DNA of 64,000 bases from Cryptomeria japonica (GCF_030272615.1 NC_081413.1:604872709-604936708), one strand, 5' to 3'. Positions 20,592 through 33,720 are shown, counted from the stretch's first letter. Made by a program: numbers and translations. Notes: a model not told the origin generated them from the sequence alone.

Positions 20592-23007
20592 ATATACTTT
20601 GTTGTATTTTTCATAGTATCTTTCAATTTATCCTCCGAAGTTTTAATTTTATCATTTGCATTGTGCAAGTCTTCTTTCATTTGTGCACATTTTTTTCTTT
20701 CTTCCTCTACTTCCTCTTCCAAATGTTTTTCTTTTTTCTTCTCATGATACAATAGGTCCTGTATTTTTCTTATTTCAGCAGTACCAGACTCATAACTTTT
20801 GTATAATTTTTTAAAACTAGCTCTTTCATCATCAATTTTTTTATTGCTTTTAGCCAGTTTTTAACTCAGTTCCTTCAATTCTACCTCCATCTTTTCCTGC
20901 TCTGCAACTTTTACTGCATAGCCCAATTTTTTATCCTATTATGTAAATCATTGCACTTGTTCTCTGCTACTTTCCTCTTTGATTTTTTCGTTTGCTAGGT
21001 CTGCCTGTAAATTTTCTATTTGTTTCTCCAGTTTATTTTCTTATGTCTCCACCTTTATAAGTGAAGTGTAGACTAGTTCGTTAGTCCTTTTTGACACACT
21101 AATTTTGTCCACATTTTGTACTTTGGAAAAATCCATTTGGAGGGTGCTAACTTGAAATTCAGAGGGATCTATCTGACTGTGTGGTGGTTTTTTATCTTTA
21201 TTTGGGGGCATAACAACCATGAACTCCATCATATCTTTGTGTGGGTCATATGTTGGAAATACCTCATTCCTTGCAGGTTGTTCGTCTACAACTTCAGTCA
21301 CGGCAACCCTCTACAATGCTCTCTTTTTTTCTTTATTTGCATTTGTTGTGTGTTCAAACTTTTTAGAGTAATCACGAAATTGAAAATCTGGGCTTGTTGA
21401 AGCAATTGAATGTTTGAAAGGTGAAATGGTAGAGGCTCCAATTTCACCTATGCTTGTGGTTTTAAGTAATGCATTACAAGGAGTACCAACAACCATTCTT
21501 GATCTTGTCCCACTGTCACTTGCATGTGTAGTTCTTATAGTCTTTTGAGGGGTCCGTTCTGAAGCTGTAAATGATAGAATTGAGTGGAAGTGGCACTTGA
21601 TATAGGATTTTGAATAGTATGAGTATCTACCACTAGTGGCCTCTTGTGAGAGATATTTTGTTGTTGCACTTTTCCAACACCAAGACAAATAGTATCACTA
21701 GTAGTACCCATTCCAACCCCACCAATCACAGTGGCACTTGACTGAACACTAATAGGAATACTATCCCACGATTCCCCACCAGTGGCAGTGGCACTTGATT
21801 CACTACCAATGGGAATACCATGATGTGGTGGTGCTTGTGGATTTGAACCTGTAACAAATGCAGGTGGACCCTGAGGTTAATGAGTAGTACCTTTCCATGA
21901 TGAATCTGACATCAAGTCCAATGACTTGTTTAACAGGAGCTTTTGATTTTGAATCTGATGGAAGTTGTACCTCAAGTGGAAACCAAATGCCTTTTCCTCT
22001 AGGACCGAGACCACCACCTTCAAAATCCATTATTTCCACAATGTTTACCCCTTTTCTATATTTTTCTTTCATGGAGTCATTGACTCCATCTAATATTTTA
22101 GGGACTGTAATAGTTGTTGAAGTGTCCTCAATCTCATACTCATTTTTGTCATCACTCCTATCATATGTTGTTGTGGGATGCTCCATATTCCACAATTTTC
22201 TAAACTATACATCCTCATCGATGGACTCAAATTCTGCACTGGTCTTTGGTTCATCAAGATTCTTCCTCATAGTCCAAAAAATATTTATTTTGGTTTGAGT
22301 CCAAGAACTGTCTTTACATTCTTGCAGAATTGTTTTGGGAATAGATTTGTTAGATAGATTTGCAGATTTTTGGTAGAAATTGCAGGACCTCCTATTTTGG
22401 CTGCCCTCCTTTTTTGTCCTCTGTGTGTGCAATGTCATAATTTGTAATGACAATTTTTTTGTTGAAATGTTATTGTCAATGTCAATTTTCTCCATCTCTT
22501 TTTTTACCTCATCCAAAGAGTCCATGTTTCAAATCTTTTCTAGCAATGGTTTACTTTCATGTTGACATAACGCTGAAGAGATCCCATTTTTCTTAAGCCT
22601 TTCTTGAACTACACCGATTAGATCATACTGGCAGCGACCCTCATCACCAAAGCTAAAAGCTGTCAAAAAATCATGTGCCACATTGAATTCTTTTCTCTCA
22701 AATGTGAACCCTCCACATGAGAAAGGCAAGGAAAGAAATATGCTCTTCTTTTGATGACCATGAAAGTGCCTATCTATTCTCTCCAACTTCCATACATATT
22801 ACAATGCAAATACCCTCTCTATCACATGTATTGGAAATCTATAGGGTTTTACTACTAATTCATAAAACCTTAACACGGTGTATTCTTCATGAAGAACCAG
22901 TCAGCCAATTGTATTTGCCTTCAAAGTTGCATGCAATCTCTATAAGACACAGGAAATTTAGGCATTGGAGTGCTTGTAATTTCATTATACATTGGTGCCA
23001 AAAAGAT
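20592..23007 (-). pseudogene. Large coiled-coil protein of unknown family, 5' part (rest at 3582-4242)
   Basis: Reading the minus strand from about 23007 gives a largely continuous protein with a few frame changes and several stops (for example TGA at 22529 and TAG at 22205). The order is as follows. An N-terminal region with PMPKFPVSYRDCMQL and WKLERIDRHFHGHQKKS, then RKEFNVAHDFLTAFSFGDEG. A central stretch with MDFEGGGLGPRGKGIWFPLE. A Pro/Ser/Thr/Gln-rich linker. Finally a long Glu/Lys coiled coil up to the insertion point. With the detached C-terminal piece the original protein would be roughly 1000 residues. I do not recognise the family. The glycine-rich motif loosely resembles a G-patch. 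It may be a host gene or a transposon-carried ORF. Confidence 0.65.
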
Positions 23008-23859
23008 GTCAAATGGTTATAGTTCTTTCTGTTATCATGCATCCTTATCTTTGGTGTCAATTCATATATTGGACACTATGTTCTGTTCTGAGTCTTCTCA
23101 TCAATTTTATAGTTCAAAATGTGAAGATTGTTGGTCTCAAATATTGCACAATACTTGGATAGAAGAAGATAGCACTGTTGTCACGAGTAATTGCACCCGT
23201 GATGCAAAGTGCGAAACCAAGCAATCCTATGAAATATGGAAACACCTTCGAGCCTATGGGTTGCTCAAGTTGAAGGTGAATCTTCGAGTTATGGGTCGGC
23301 TTCCCTTATAAAAATTAAATTATTGATATGGAAATGAGTGAGAGATAATCTGAAAATAATTTAAACCTGCAACTAAACTAGGAGGTGATACACCAAAAAT
23401 GATTATGATAATAGCCCTATAACTCACAGAAAGATGTCAAAACTTCATTCACACAGAGCAATTTACTCTTCAACCATATTAATATTTCCTAGGAAGGCCA
23501 AGGAGAATGTAAACCTAGAAGGAAAACTGGTTTCACAATCAAATTGACAAAATACCCCTTTTACACAACCTAAATCCTGTAATTATACGAAAAGAAGAAG
23601 ATGCATACACATAAAAGAGACTGAAATTCAAAGGTTAAAAATTAAAACACAGTAAATTTCTATCAAATCTACAAATGAACACGTACAATTACCAAGACAA
23701 ATATATGAAACTCTGAAATATCAAAGGAAATCTACTATAAAACTGAAATACTAAAGTGCTGAGATACAATAGTTTTTTGAAAAAATGTGTATGCAAAAAG
23801 AAAGAACTAGAGGGAAAAAACAAGGAGAGAGAGAATATATAGAACCCATCATGTACATC
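23008..23859. other. No gene seen
   Basis: Sequence upstream of the minus-strand pseudogene. A 113-codon + frame ends at 23311, but it overlaps the start of the pseudogene and shows no family features. The rest is AT-rich and leads into the minisatellite. Confidence 0.5.
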
Positions 23860-24650
23860 TCCTCCAAAACCCTAAAAATAAAAAGTTCATGAGGAAAATC
23901 CTTGGGCGAACTTTCCCAAAATAGCCTAAAAAACTCATGTGTAACCCTGCCAAAAATAGCCTCCAATGCTAAAAATAGGTCCTCAACTAAGAGTGCATGG
24001 AAAAAGAACCCCTCTGCTGAAAAATAGAACTGCCACTATCGCTAATAATAGCCCTCTAAAAAAGGAAACACTCACTGTCCAAAACTGCATGCCCTACTAC
24101 TAAAATTAGCTCTAAAGAAAAAGCAAACCCCTTCAACTGAAAACTGTATGATATCTAAGCCAAAAATAGGACATGAACTGAAAAAGGAGTCTCTCTCTAT
24201 GAATTTGCATGAACTAGTATAAATATAGCCTAAAAAAATGAAATCCCTCCCTTGAATAATTTTTTGCATGATGTAGGATGCTAAATATAGCTCACCTGAA
24301 AATGAAATACTTCCTTTCACTGAAAAATGCATGTTGTTGCTAAAAATATCTATAGAAAAGCTAATAATATCTCTGTAAAAATTGCATGCCTTCTGTAATG
24401 CCAAAAAGAGAGTTGAGAAAAATAAAATCTCTCCCCTGAAAACTGCACTACCATATTGCGTGAAAAAATTCATCAGGAAAAAGAACCCTCCTTCTGAAAA
24501 ATCTGCATGACATCTATGAGTGCCAAAAATAGCTACTAAAGTAAAAAATATCCCCTCTCTACTCAAGTTTGCCTGATAACCCCACCCCAAATAGCTCTGC
24601 AGATAAAATTATCGGGCTTTCTAAAAACTGCATGACATCTAATGTTAACT
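23860..24650. repeat. Degenerate minisatellite, unit about 60 bp
   Basis: The word GCATG and its surroundings recur at 24088, 24146, 24207, 24266, 24329, 24384, 24444, 24505, 24571 and 24630, giving steps of 58, 61, 59, 63, 55, 60, 61, 66 and 59. Each unit contains a CCAAAAATAGC-like box, an AAAAAGAA box, a CCCTCC box and TGAAAACTGCATG. Less regular copies extend left to about 23860. A 172-codon frame on the minus strand is only the repeat read through. Confidence 0.88.
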
Positions 24651-27600
24651 TTGCTTTTTCTTTTCCTTCTCAAAGTACTTTAATTTAATACCTTGAATAA
24701 AATTATTCGTTCTATTTTCAAGTATTTAAAATAAACTATTTATTTTACTTATCTCCTTTATCTATTTTACAATTTGATAGGTTTCTATTGAAGATTTTAT
24801 TGGAATTAATCTTTTAATAGAAATATATAAAAATATAAAGATATCTTTACATTTGTTTTTTATAAATTAGTATAATTTTATTAAGATTTTAATGTATTAC
24901 ATCTTAATAAAAAGATAATAATCTATAAAAACAAATATAAAAGAGAAGAAGAGCTTATTGACTGGTCTTGACCCCTGCATGGAAGATTTTACAAAGGCTC
25001 TATAACCATAAGTTACAGGCCAAGGGAAAAATTAAGAAGGAAAATAAAAGAATAAAATATAGGCCTTAACAAAGAATTAGGGCATGCTAGAAAAGATGCC
25101 TCGAACCCTAGAACCCATTGACTTTGCATTCTATCTTTTTGAAAAAAAAAAAATTCACTGTGGTCATCATGCGTTATTTTTATGGCTCAAACTGGGGTTC
25201 GAAGTGGGTCTTTGACAGTGTGGCTATGGTATGCATCTTTTACCTTTAATCTTTTCAACCTTATATTTCTTTTATACCCATATTAGGGTTTCACGAGGTT
25301 GTAGCTTTGAGGCATATTTATTCACGGCTATGTAGATGAGTTGTCTTGATAGCTTTTCAAATTTATTAAACAATTCATATTTGGCAACTGGCTCTTTAAC
25401 TATTTCTTTTACCCTTCTGATATCTTATGCTTTGATTCTCACTAATATCATTCTTTCCCTTGAACTAAGATGTCTAGGCTTCAAGTTGAAAATTCTAAAA
25501 ATATTGAGTTTCCTCTGAAACCCTAGATGGGTATTCATCATTTGGTGGCCATATTTCTTTGTAGAGAGAATAACAAAAACATAAGAACTATTATCGGCAT
25601 CATAAAAACCAGAAAAAACTTTTTGTTGTATGAAAGATTCTTGTGTGGTATGTCGAACATTCTTATCTAATATATGGTCGCTATGACTGTGATTTTCTCA
25701 TGGCTATCTTCTTACTGCAATTGCTACAATAGGTGAACATACTTATACATCTTTGTTATTGTCAATGGGATTGTGGCTACTATATGAATTCAGTCTTTTG
25801 ATGGCTTCATGGTTATTTGTTCATGGCCGAATCAAAGAGTTATATTCTCACTGTGTTTGAGCTGTAAAAATGGTTACAACCCTTGTGATATAACTTCCTA
25901 TTACTGTAACTTTGGCTACACATTGAATAATTATTGCTCACTATTTCTAGTTATTGTTGTATTGTTGACACTAGTTTCTTCATTGATTTCACTGTGTTAT
26001 TTGATATTAGTCTGCAATTTACTGTGTTATTGTTGTACCTTTATCTTCTTTGACTATGATTTGACATTTACCCACTGTTATATTTCTCTAAATCCATTTG
26101 GAGCTTCTAATAATGGCCATGTTGTGTTTAAGGAGGCTGAAAATCTGCAGTTCTATTGTCTTCACTAGTTTCTAGGCTGCACAACTTCTTTAGACTATAA
26201 CCATTCTCCATTGAAGCATCCAGGACTTCTTTATGCCTTTAGTGAATTGATTGTCCATCTTTATTTATCACATTAACCATGTGAGCTCTTTGGTGTTGTT
26301 TTTTGCTTTTCATTGTTTGAACATGTGGCGTAGAGTTGCATTTATTTATATGACTGTTCCTTTTGAAATATCATACCTCTTCTTATCACAACCTGCCTCA
26401 TTCTTTAGACTTTTCTAACTGCTTCAACTTCTCATTGGAGGATGTTCTAGTAAGTTTGTGTATGATCATTGACATTTAGGCTGCTCATTGTTGTTGGCAT
26501 ACTCTTTTATAGTTGTTCTAATCATTATAACTTGGTCTATTTTGAAGGTGTTTCTTATGAGGTTTATTAGACTCTGTTTGTTCATGCTCTATGGTTCACT
26601 TCATTGATTCTCTTAAAACAGTGATTGAGATTATTGTATCTATGTTGGTTGTAACTGGATATTCCTTTGATTTACTATTATCCTTTCGCGGACTGGTAAA
26701 GGTTTTCTGAAAATCCATGAACTGGGTTTTCACGGGATTTTTTGGGTCATTGCGTTTTGAAGTCTTTTAATTGTTGTAAAAAATTCATGAAAATCGAGTT
26801 TTGGGTTTTCACGATATCACCAAAACACTATGAATATATCTTTGCTTGTTGTAAATGAATGGGTGGTTTTCACTGTAATATTCTTTCGATGCTTACAAAG
26901 GATGCTCTTTGTGTATTATTGTCCTGAGAAAGGTTACTTTGTATCTTTTCCTTTATGGTTGTGCATACTTATTGACTGGTAATATATGTTGTTGTAGGCT
27001 TCAATTGGAGGTTTAGGGTTGCTTTGAATTTTCCCGATGTTTGAATGAGAAAATCATAACCTATGAGTTTTTAATGAATTTTCAGCTTTTGCATTCCTGT
27101 ATTTTTTGCAATCTACCTTTCATGTTTAATATCCAGGAAAATAAACATTCATTGTTTTGTATAACTCTTCTAGGCATGATTCTCATCTTTTTGAATCACT
27201 ACCTTCTGAAAACCCCGCATACACTCTTTCATGGTCCTTTATACTTGGAACTGGTCACCATACATTTGTAATTTTACAGCTTATAAAAATTGTAATCTTT
27301 GATACCTTGACCATCATTCACATGCACTTCATGGCTTATAACTATCACTTCGACTCATGGTGGCTATTTTGCATCTAAATCACAACCTTTTTTTTTTTTT
27401 TGACCTCTACCCTTTTACTTGAACAATAAACCTCTGTGATCCTAAAGCGTAGGTTCAAAAGTTTGATAGTGACTGTTGACTTATTAAGAAATGATCTAGG
27501 TCTTCTCTTTAGCTGTCTTTAATGATTTTTGATGAATGCTCTATAATTTGTGACTGCTCTATTGACCTTTGAAACACTCTATCGTCTCCTTCAATAAACT

Positions 27601-30133
27601 GTCAGGATGATGGAGGTTGTAATAAAGATTTATAAATCTTCTTATTTGCCTCTAGTTACTCAAATACGAACTTTCATTGTGAAGATCAAAATCTTTTATT
27701 GTCTCAATCATTAGGCAGTGTATTGGTGACTGTATTAATATCCAGACTGCAATCTAACCCTTAATCATGACTGGAAATAAGCTTTTAGTAACTACATCTT
27801 TGACTGGAATTTTCATTTTGTTATGATTATCATACTTGTAGGCTTCTTGATTGAGATGATTTCCATACGAGCTTACTGTATTTTGATCCTTCACTATCAT
27901 TCTTGATGATGATGTCTTTGGATTAGTTTATAAATGTGGATGTTTGATGTGCTGCTCATTAAAACTTTATGACTGCATTTTTCTTGAATTGTTCTTTGAT
28001 CCTAATACTATGAATGTGATTTTGGTTGCACTTCATAATATTTCAATGATGCAAACAATATCTTTTATTCCATGGGTATCTTGGTATGCGACAGTCTTAT
28101 GTTATGGAAATCCCCACATGCATCTTCTTACACTACTAGTTCTTTATACACTAATCATACATTACAATGGACTACTCTATCATTGTGACTAACATAAGGC
28201 TTTGTAACTGCATTTGTGTTAATGATTGATCAAGAGTGGCTGCCCTTAGCTTTCTTGACTATGATGTTGACTTTTGGGAGTTGTTAATTTCTATCTTGAG
28301 GTCTGTTATAGTCCTTGAAGGATAGTTACTATGATTGTCTTCTCTTTTAACAACTATGATTGTAAATCTAGGACTTTCATTTGAAGTCTTCACTATCCTT
28401 TGTGATAGTAAATACAAAAAATGCTTTCACTGTAGATACAAAATTCTTTTGTTTGCATTGTGACTTTATATTGTTTCATGGATTGATTTGTGCCCCATTT
28501 GACTGATACATGATTGTTATGCTCTTTATGCGTTGGACTGCATCTTTGTTATTTGGTTGGTGTAATTCTTTATCATTGCTTCTAGCTTTTGTAACTGTTT
28601 ATGTATGAATCCTTCTTATTATTCCATGAAGCTTCAGTCAAGATATTTATCCTCCTTTATACTCACTATATTGTCCTTGCACTATAACTGTACCTTTCAT
28701 TGTCAGGGTCCATGCTGATCATGAAGCTTTGTAATATCATGTCACTACATATTCTCTATGTGATGTGTTATCATTAGAAACTTATTCAAAATGACTATCC
28801 ATAGGTAGTGACTGCATTCTCTAAGACTTTTGTTTCATAGTTAATGTAATCTTGTGAGTTATGGACTGTGACTGGTGTGTTCAGGTGATCTAAAACATGG
28901 TATTCTTTTATTGAGTCTCATGTAGCATAACTCTTTATGATTGCCAGCTTCTTGGCATTAGTTGAATAGTGCATTTTCTTTTGAATGATTTACTATACAC
29001 ACAAGAATGATCATTTTGTATGTGATGTGTATAATTCTCCTACAAGTTGTCTTCTATGTTGTTCTAACTTAGTAAGCTAGAAGGTATTTGTGTAGATCAA
29101 AAGAGGTGGGGTCTTTGGTTTTTACATAATTGGCTATCACAACTAGAGTATTTGGATTCTAAGCTAACCTTCCTTGGTGTTCTACTTTAATAATTTGATA
29201 GCTTTTGTTGTTTTGTGATAGGTACTTGTGCTAAAGACCAAAAACTCTCCCTCCTCATTGATTTACCCAATCTTTCCTTTTCCTTTTTCATTCATATGAT
29301 GGCTCTAGTTAACTATTTTTATTGAATGCAATCATGTTCATTGTTGCATACACTGTCATTGGATGGCAATTTTATACTATCATTGAGTGAAAATATATGA
29401 GACTATAGATATGATTGTACTCAATATGTGGCAGCTGATTAGTGTCACTGTGTGAGTAATGACATGTATGATGAGATCAAACCCTTCGGGAGCCCATTTT
29501 AACCCACATACATGATATTTATGAAATGAAAACCTATATCTGCACATAAAACAAAAAAGTTAGATAAAAACATGGTTCTCACTGATATCTCATGGCATCT
29601 TTTCTACATTGATCTACTCTATTCTAAATCTGATATAGATGTGTATGCACAGTAGGAGTAGATTTATGTATGTAGGAGTGAAATGAATAACCCGAAGCTC
29701 TAACCTAATCATTTTTCTCTCTATTTCAGGTCATCTCATAGAGCGGACAACAGGATGCTTGGATCAATGAAGCTGACCAGAAAATCTTTGTACAAAACTC
29801 ATCAACCTATCCAGGCAATGATGGGTTCTTTCGTTCCTTTCTCCATACATTCTTCTGCTTCTTTAGTGTTTATATTTCTATTATTAGTGTGATCTTTTCT
29901 CAACTATTCCCACGGCTTGTGTGGGATCTTGTGAGCAGTTTGTTCTTTATAAATAAAAATGTATTACATGCATATGTTTTATTCATGTATATCTTTCTCA
30001 ATTAAAACATTGCACATTCAAATGAAATACTTGTATGGCGTACATATTTATTTAATAAAGATAACAAAATTTTAGAAAAAATTGTGTACTTTTTTTTTGC
30101 AATACATAAGACCTGTAATACATCACCAAAATT
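24651..30133. other. Long T-rich spacer, no gene seen
   Basis: About 5.5 kb with many T and few A on the + strand from about 25200 to 29100, full of short recurring words such as TTGTAACTG, GACTGTGAC and ATCTTTG. No reading frame with family features. Near 29730 a CTCTATTTCAG acceptor-like site, followed by AATAAAAATG at 29950, resembles the last exon and polyadenylation signal of a noncoding transcript, but nothing else supports that. Confidence 0.5.
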
Positions 30134-30967
30134 TTAAGAGTGATAAAATTTTGGTAACAAGCACAAGTAGGATGAGAACCTAAATGTCTTACAGGAACCT
30201 TTTATGATCATTAGTAATTGTTTTTGCATGGATTGAACAACGTGCTCAACAAAATTATATCTTACTAGTTGAATTACACAATGGATATTAAAAACCATTT
30301 CAAGAAGCCTAGCACCCATTTCCCTATCATTTTCCAATCCCAGGCAAAATATCAGCAATGAAATAGTATCCTGAACCCGTGGAACAAAAATGTTACAATC
30401 ATAAGGAGGATTATGATTCTAATCCAACAGAGTGCCACACATTATTAGAGCTGTAATAAATGAATCTCTATGACTTGGGTCGAGACTCTCCTAATTTTTT
30501 GCCAACTTTTCTAGGTCAATGTGGACGTTTGAGTTTTGTGCTTCAAACCCTAGGTTCAACAAATGAGCAAATTCTCCCTCGTTTATGGATAGAATTTCCT
30601 CTTTTGTATTTTTATTGACAATTGCTTTTTAATCTTCATAATAATTTTCAGTGCAGAGCATGACAAATATAGGGCAAGGGAATACTTCAGGTAACATCAT
30701 GCTTCCCAATCCAACATCCCACGATACGATTTTATTTGTTCTTTGTTTTAACATTGTATTGAAAATAGTAAATTTTGCCCTGCTTGGATTTGCTGCCTTA
30801 TTAGATAATGCATATCTAATTTGTATGATACACTTTTTTAATATGGATAGAAGGATCATAAATATCATGGTATTCATCAGTGAAACCTGGTGTTTTAACC
30901 AGTTTGGCTAGGTATATTTTTTTTTTACTTGGCTTCCTATTGAACTACTACTTCTCAGTTTCCCCAT
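30134..30967 (-). pseudogene. Unknown protein, degenerate, mostly single frame
   Basis: From an ATG at 30967 (MGKLRSSSSIG) the protein continues, after a frame change near 30870, in one frame down to 30134. Stops lie at 30629 (TAA), 30491 (TAG) and 30419 (TAG). Readable stretches include NKAANPSRAKFTIFNTML, VSWDVGLGSMMLPEVFP, EEILSINEGEFAHLLNLGF and EMGARLLEMVFNIHCVIQL. The clean residue pattern between the stops shows it was once translated under selection. I do not recognise the family. It has the same orientation as the coiled-coil pseudogene 7 kb downstream and might be an earlier exon or a partner ORF of that unit, but I cannot show it. Confidence 0.65.
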
Positions 30968-31376
30968 CGCTATTACTGTTAATAATTAAAAATAATGTGA
31001 GATAAAAGCTTGAAAATACTAACCCTCAAATTGAATCATGAGATTAAAAAAAGTAAAAAATGCAAGATGTAGGTGTTCTAGATTTTACCCAAAATTTCTA
31101 TTTCACTAGATTGGTGCAGACAAACTCAGTTGCAACTTACATTCCTCAATCTAGTAGCCATTTCTGAATCTCCCTGGATTCACTAGTTTGTCCATGAAAT
31201 GAAATACAATTATGAGTCACTTATTTTGAAAACACTGAAAAGTAAACAAGTAATACCTAAATGGCCAAATTTAAGGAATCCTATTGTAATTTTATAAATT
31301 ATTATTAATATCTAATCGTCGTCTAAGGGAAAAACATTCATTGCTTCAGTATAAATTCTAAGTACAGTGGACACAT
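30968..31376. other. No gene seen
   Basis: AT-rich spacer between the minus-strand pseudogene and the repeat array. Confidence 0.5.
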
Positions 31377-32420
31377 CAACAGACTCGAGTGATGAGTCAC
31401 TTTTTTGGACTGTTTTTGGAGTCTTTTTAATCCTTTTCAACGTTTGCCCGAAATAGAGCTTAATGATAGATAATTAAATGTAAAATGTTCAATTCTAGGT
31501 CAATTTCTCAAAAATGTGTTTACTTCCCACATTCGGACCAAAATCCACCCTAATTTGTTGATTTGTGCTCATCCAACGGATGATGGTATTTGTTGTTAGT
31601 TATCCTGGGTCCCATGACTTATGCCATTTTTTGGATACATCACTAGACTTGAGTCACTTTTTCGGACTATTTTTGAAGTCTTTTTAATCCTTTTCAAATT
31701 CCTCCTATAATAGATCTTTTTAGACTTAATTATAGTTAATTAAATGTAGAATGTTCAATTCCAGGTGAAGTTCTCACAAATTTTTTTACTTCCCACATTC
31801 GGGCCGAAATCCACCCTAAGCCATTGATTTGTTCTCATCCAATGGATGATGGTATCTATTGTCAATTGTCATGGGTCCCAGGAATTTTGCCATTTTTCAG
31901 CCACGTCAACATATACAAGTCACTTTTTGAGAATGATTTTGAAGACTTTTTATCCTTTTCAACTTCTGCTCAAAATAGAGCTTATTAAATTTAATTTATA
32001 GAATTGCAAATTTAGAATTTAACTATACTTAATTAGATGTTTATCTTTTATGGAAGTCTTCCATTAGAAGTTTGCAAAAAATGTTAATCGTTCCCACATT
32101 CGGCCTGAAATACACCTCACGTCGTTGATTTGTGCTCATCCAATAGACGATAGTATCCTTTGTCAGTTGTCATGGGTTCCATTATACATAGGATTTCTGC
32201 CACCCAAATGCCATGTCACCTGAAACTTCATCATCCCATGGGCCATAAGATTTATTTCCTATTGGTATTCAATGACACGTGTTTCCAGTGAAAGTTTGCA
32301 AAAAAAATTAGAGATCCCACATTCGGCCTGAAATACACCTAAAGTCGTTGATCCATGCTACTACTCATCCAAGGAATGCTAGTATCCATTGTTAGTTTTT
32401 GTCCATCCCATTATCAATAG
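31377..32420. repeat. Tandem repeat of about 265 bp, three to four diverged copies
   Basis: Units begin near 31385, 31645 and 31912 with GAGTCACTTTTT and AGTCTTTTTAATCC. They run through CCCACATTCGG, then GTTGATTTGTGCTCATCCAA, and close with TGTCATGGGTCCCA. A fourth, partial unit lies at 32290-32420. The boxes after CCCACATTCGG are better conserved than the rest. A related block recurs at 33726-33852, and a weaker one near 35585-35700. Confidence 0.85.
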
Positions 32421-32823
32421 GATTTGAATATTAATTAAATGAATTAAATATATAAATGTATAATGAATTAAATATATAATTTAAATATGTAATTTCAAAA
32501 CTTGCATGATATTTCAATTTCTTTTATCGATAATTTTTGTATTGTATTAATTGGAAATAAAATATTACAAATATGCAAGTATAAGTGGTATAGTAAAACC
32601 ACCAGAGTTATTCCACCGCAAAAAACACCCCCAAGGGCCAAAACCACCATTCCCAACAAAAAATAAAATGCTACTACTTGCAAAAACCTCAGAATTCCAA
32701 TTCGGTGTACCAAAATTTGTAGCAGACACCCCTCATACATACAAAGTTGGGCCTGGGGAGAAAATTAACATGCAACAAAAAGAAACAAACAGACAATACC
32801 AAACACCACTGGCCATAGTAGGA

Positions 32824-33720
32824 TTAACCTAGAAATGGCCTGTACTCCGGGTCTTCATAGAATTCTAAGAGCCGCTTCATTGCTTGGGTAGTCTTGGGTC
32901 TCGACTGCAACTCTTGACCCGCCTCTACACATGCCACTTCATGAAGGACCGTTAAAACCTCATCACACTACATCAATCTTGCAAACATTTTGAAGGACTT
33001 CTACCCACACCAAGCAAGAGCTCTGCATCTTACCTTCAAATCATCATCATCCCATCGAATGAGTGCTAGCGGTGCCATCGGAACAACCACCCCTGCCTCA
33101 AGAATAATGACCACCTTCGAGACCACACAAGCACACACACTATCCATATTTAACAAGTAGTGCCCATCAATTACAACTCTCAGGGTATTTTTTTCCTTGT
33201 CCACCTCATCCTCAAATTGGGAACCACAAGTGGCAATCAATGAATATGCTTCCATGTTTGTCCTGTAGTGATGACCTATATGGACAATTTCCTCTCTGAG
33301 TAGCATTTTCACACTTTCGTACATCTGTTCATTCTTAAACAAGAACAAACCTTTCATGCCCCTGTATGTAAATCATCTGAGAAATGAGACTAATTTCTTA
33401 TCAGTATGGAAGGAGAAATTGGCTTCCATGCTGCTTAAGAAACCCACGACACTGTTGCAAGTGCAGACAGTATGATACTAAGAATTCCAATCCACCCAAG
33501 ATTTAAACACCTCTCACTCAATTCTAATTTATGACATCCAACGATGGCGGTCGTCGGCATTAATCACAAACTCTACCATCATTCCTCTACATGCACTTGT
33601 TTAATCGCATAATTCATATGCACAAGCCAGCATTAAAGCCGCATAAAGGATAAATGTTAACCATTCACTTTCATGATAGTGATGTGCGTACAATAGGTCC
33701 ATAAGGAAATATCATTGCAT
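32824..33720 (-). pseudogene. Unknown 298-codon protein, single frame with eight stops
   Basis: One uninterrupted frame runs from ATG 33720 to TAA 32824 (897 nt). It has eight internal stops, including TGA 33712 and TAG 33001, and no frameshift. Readable stretches are LMDLLYAHHYHESEWLTF, FKNEQMYESVKMLLREEIVH, DEVDKEKNTLRVVIDGHYLL and PMAPLALIRWDDDDLKVRC, with a C-terminus EFYEDPEYRPFLG. I recognise no family, transmembrane segment or catalytic motif. The start codon lies six bases from a copy of the dispersed repeat (33726-33852), and another copy lies beyond its 3' end, so ORF and repeat may be one unit. Confidence 0.65.

Noticed and set aside
22970-23311. A 113-codon + frame
   Set aside because: It overlaps the start of the better supported minus-strand pseudogene and has no recognisable domain.
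24072-24590. A 172-codon minus frame
   Set aside because: It is the 60-bp minisatellite read through. Its residues repeat with the DNA unit.
29720-29960. Possible last exon with polyadenylation signal
   Set aside because: An acceptor-like CAG and an AATAAA are common by chance in AT-rich DNA. There is no coding content or upstream exon.
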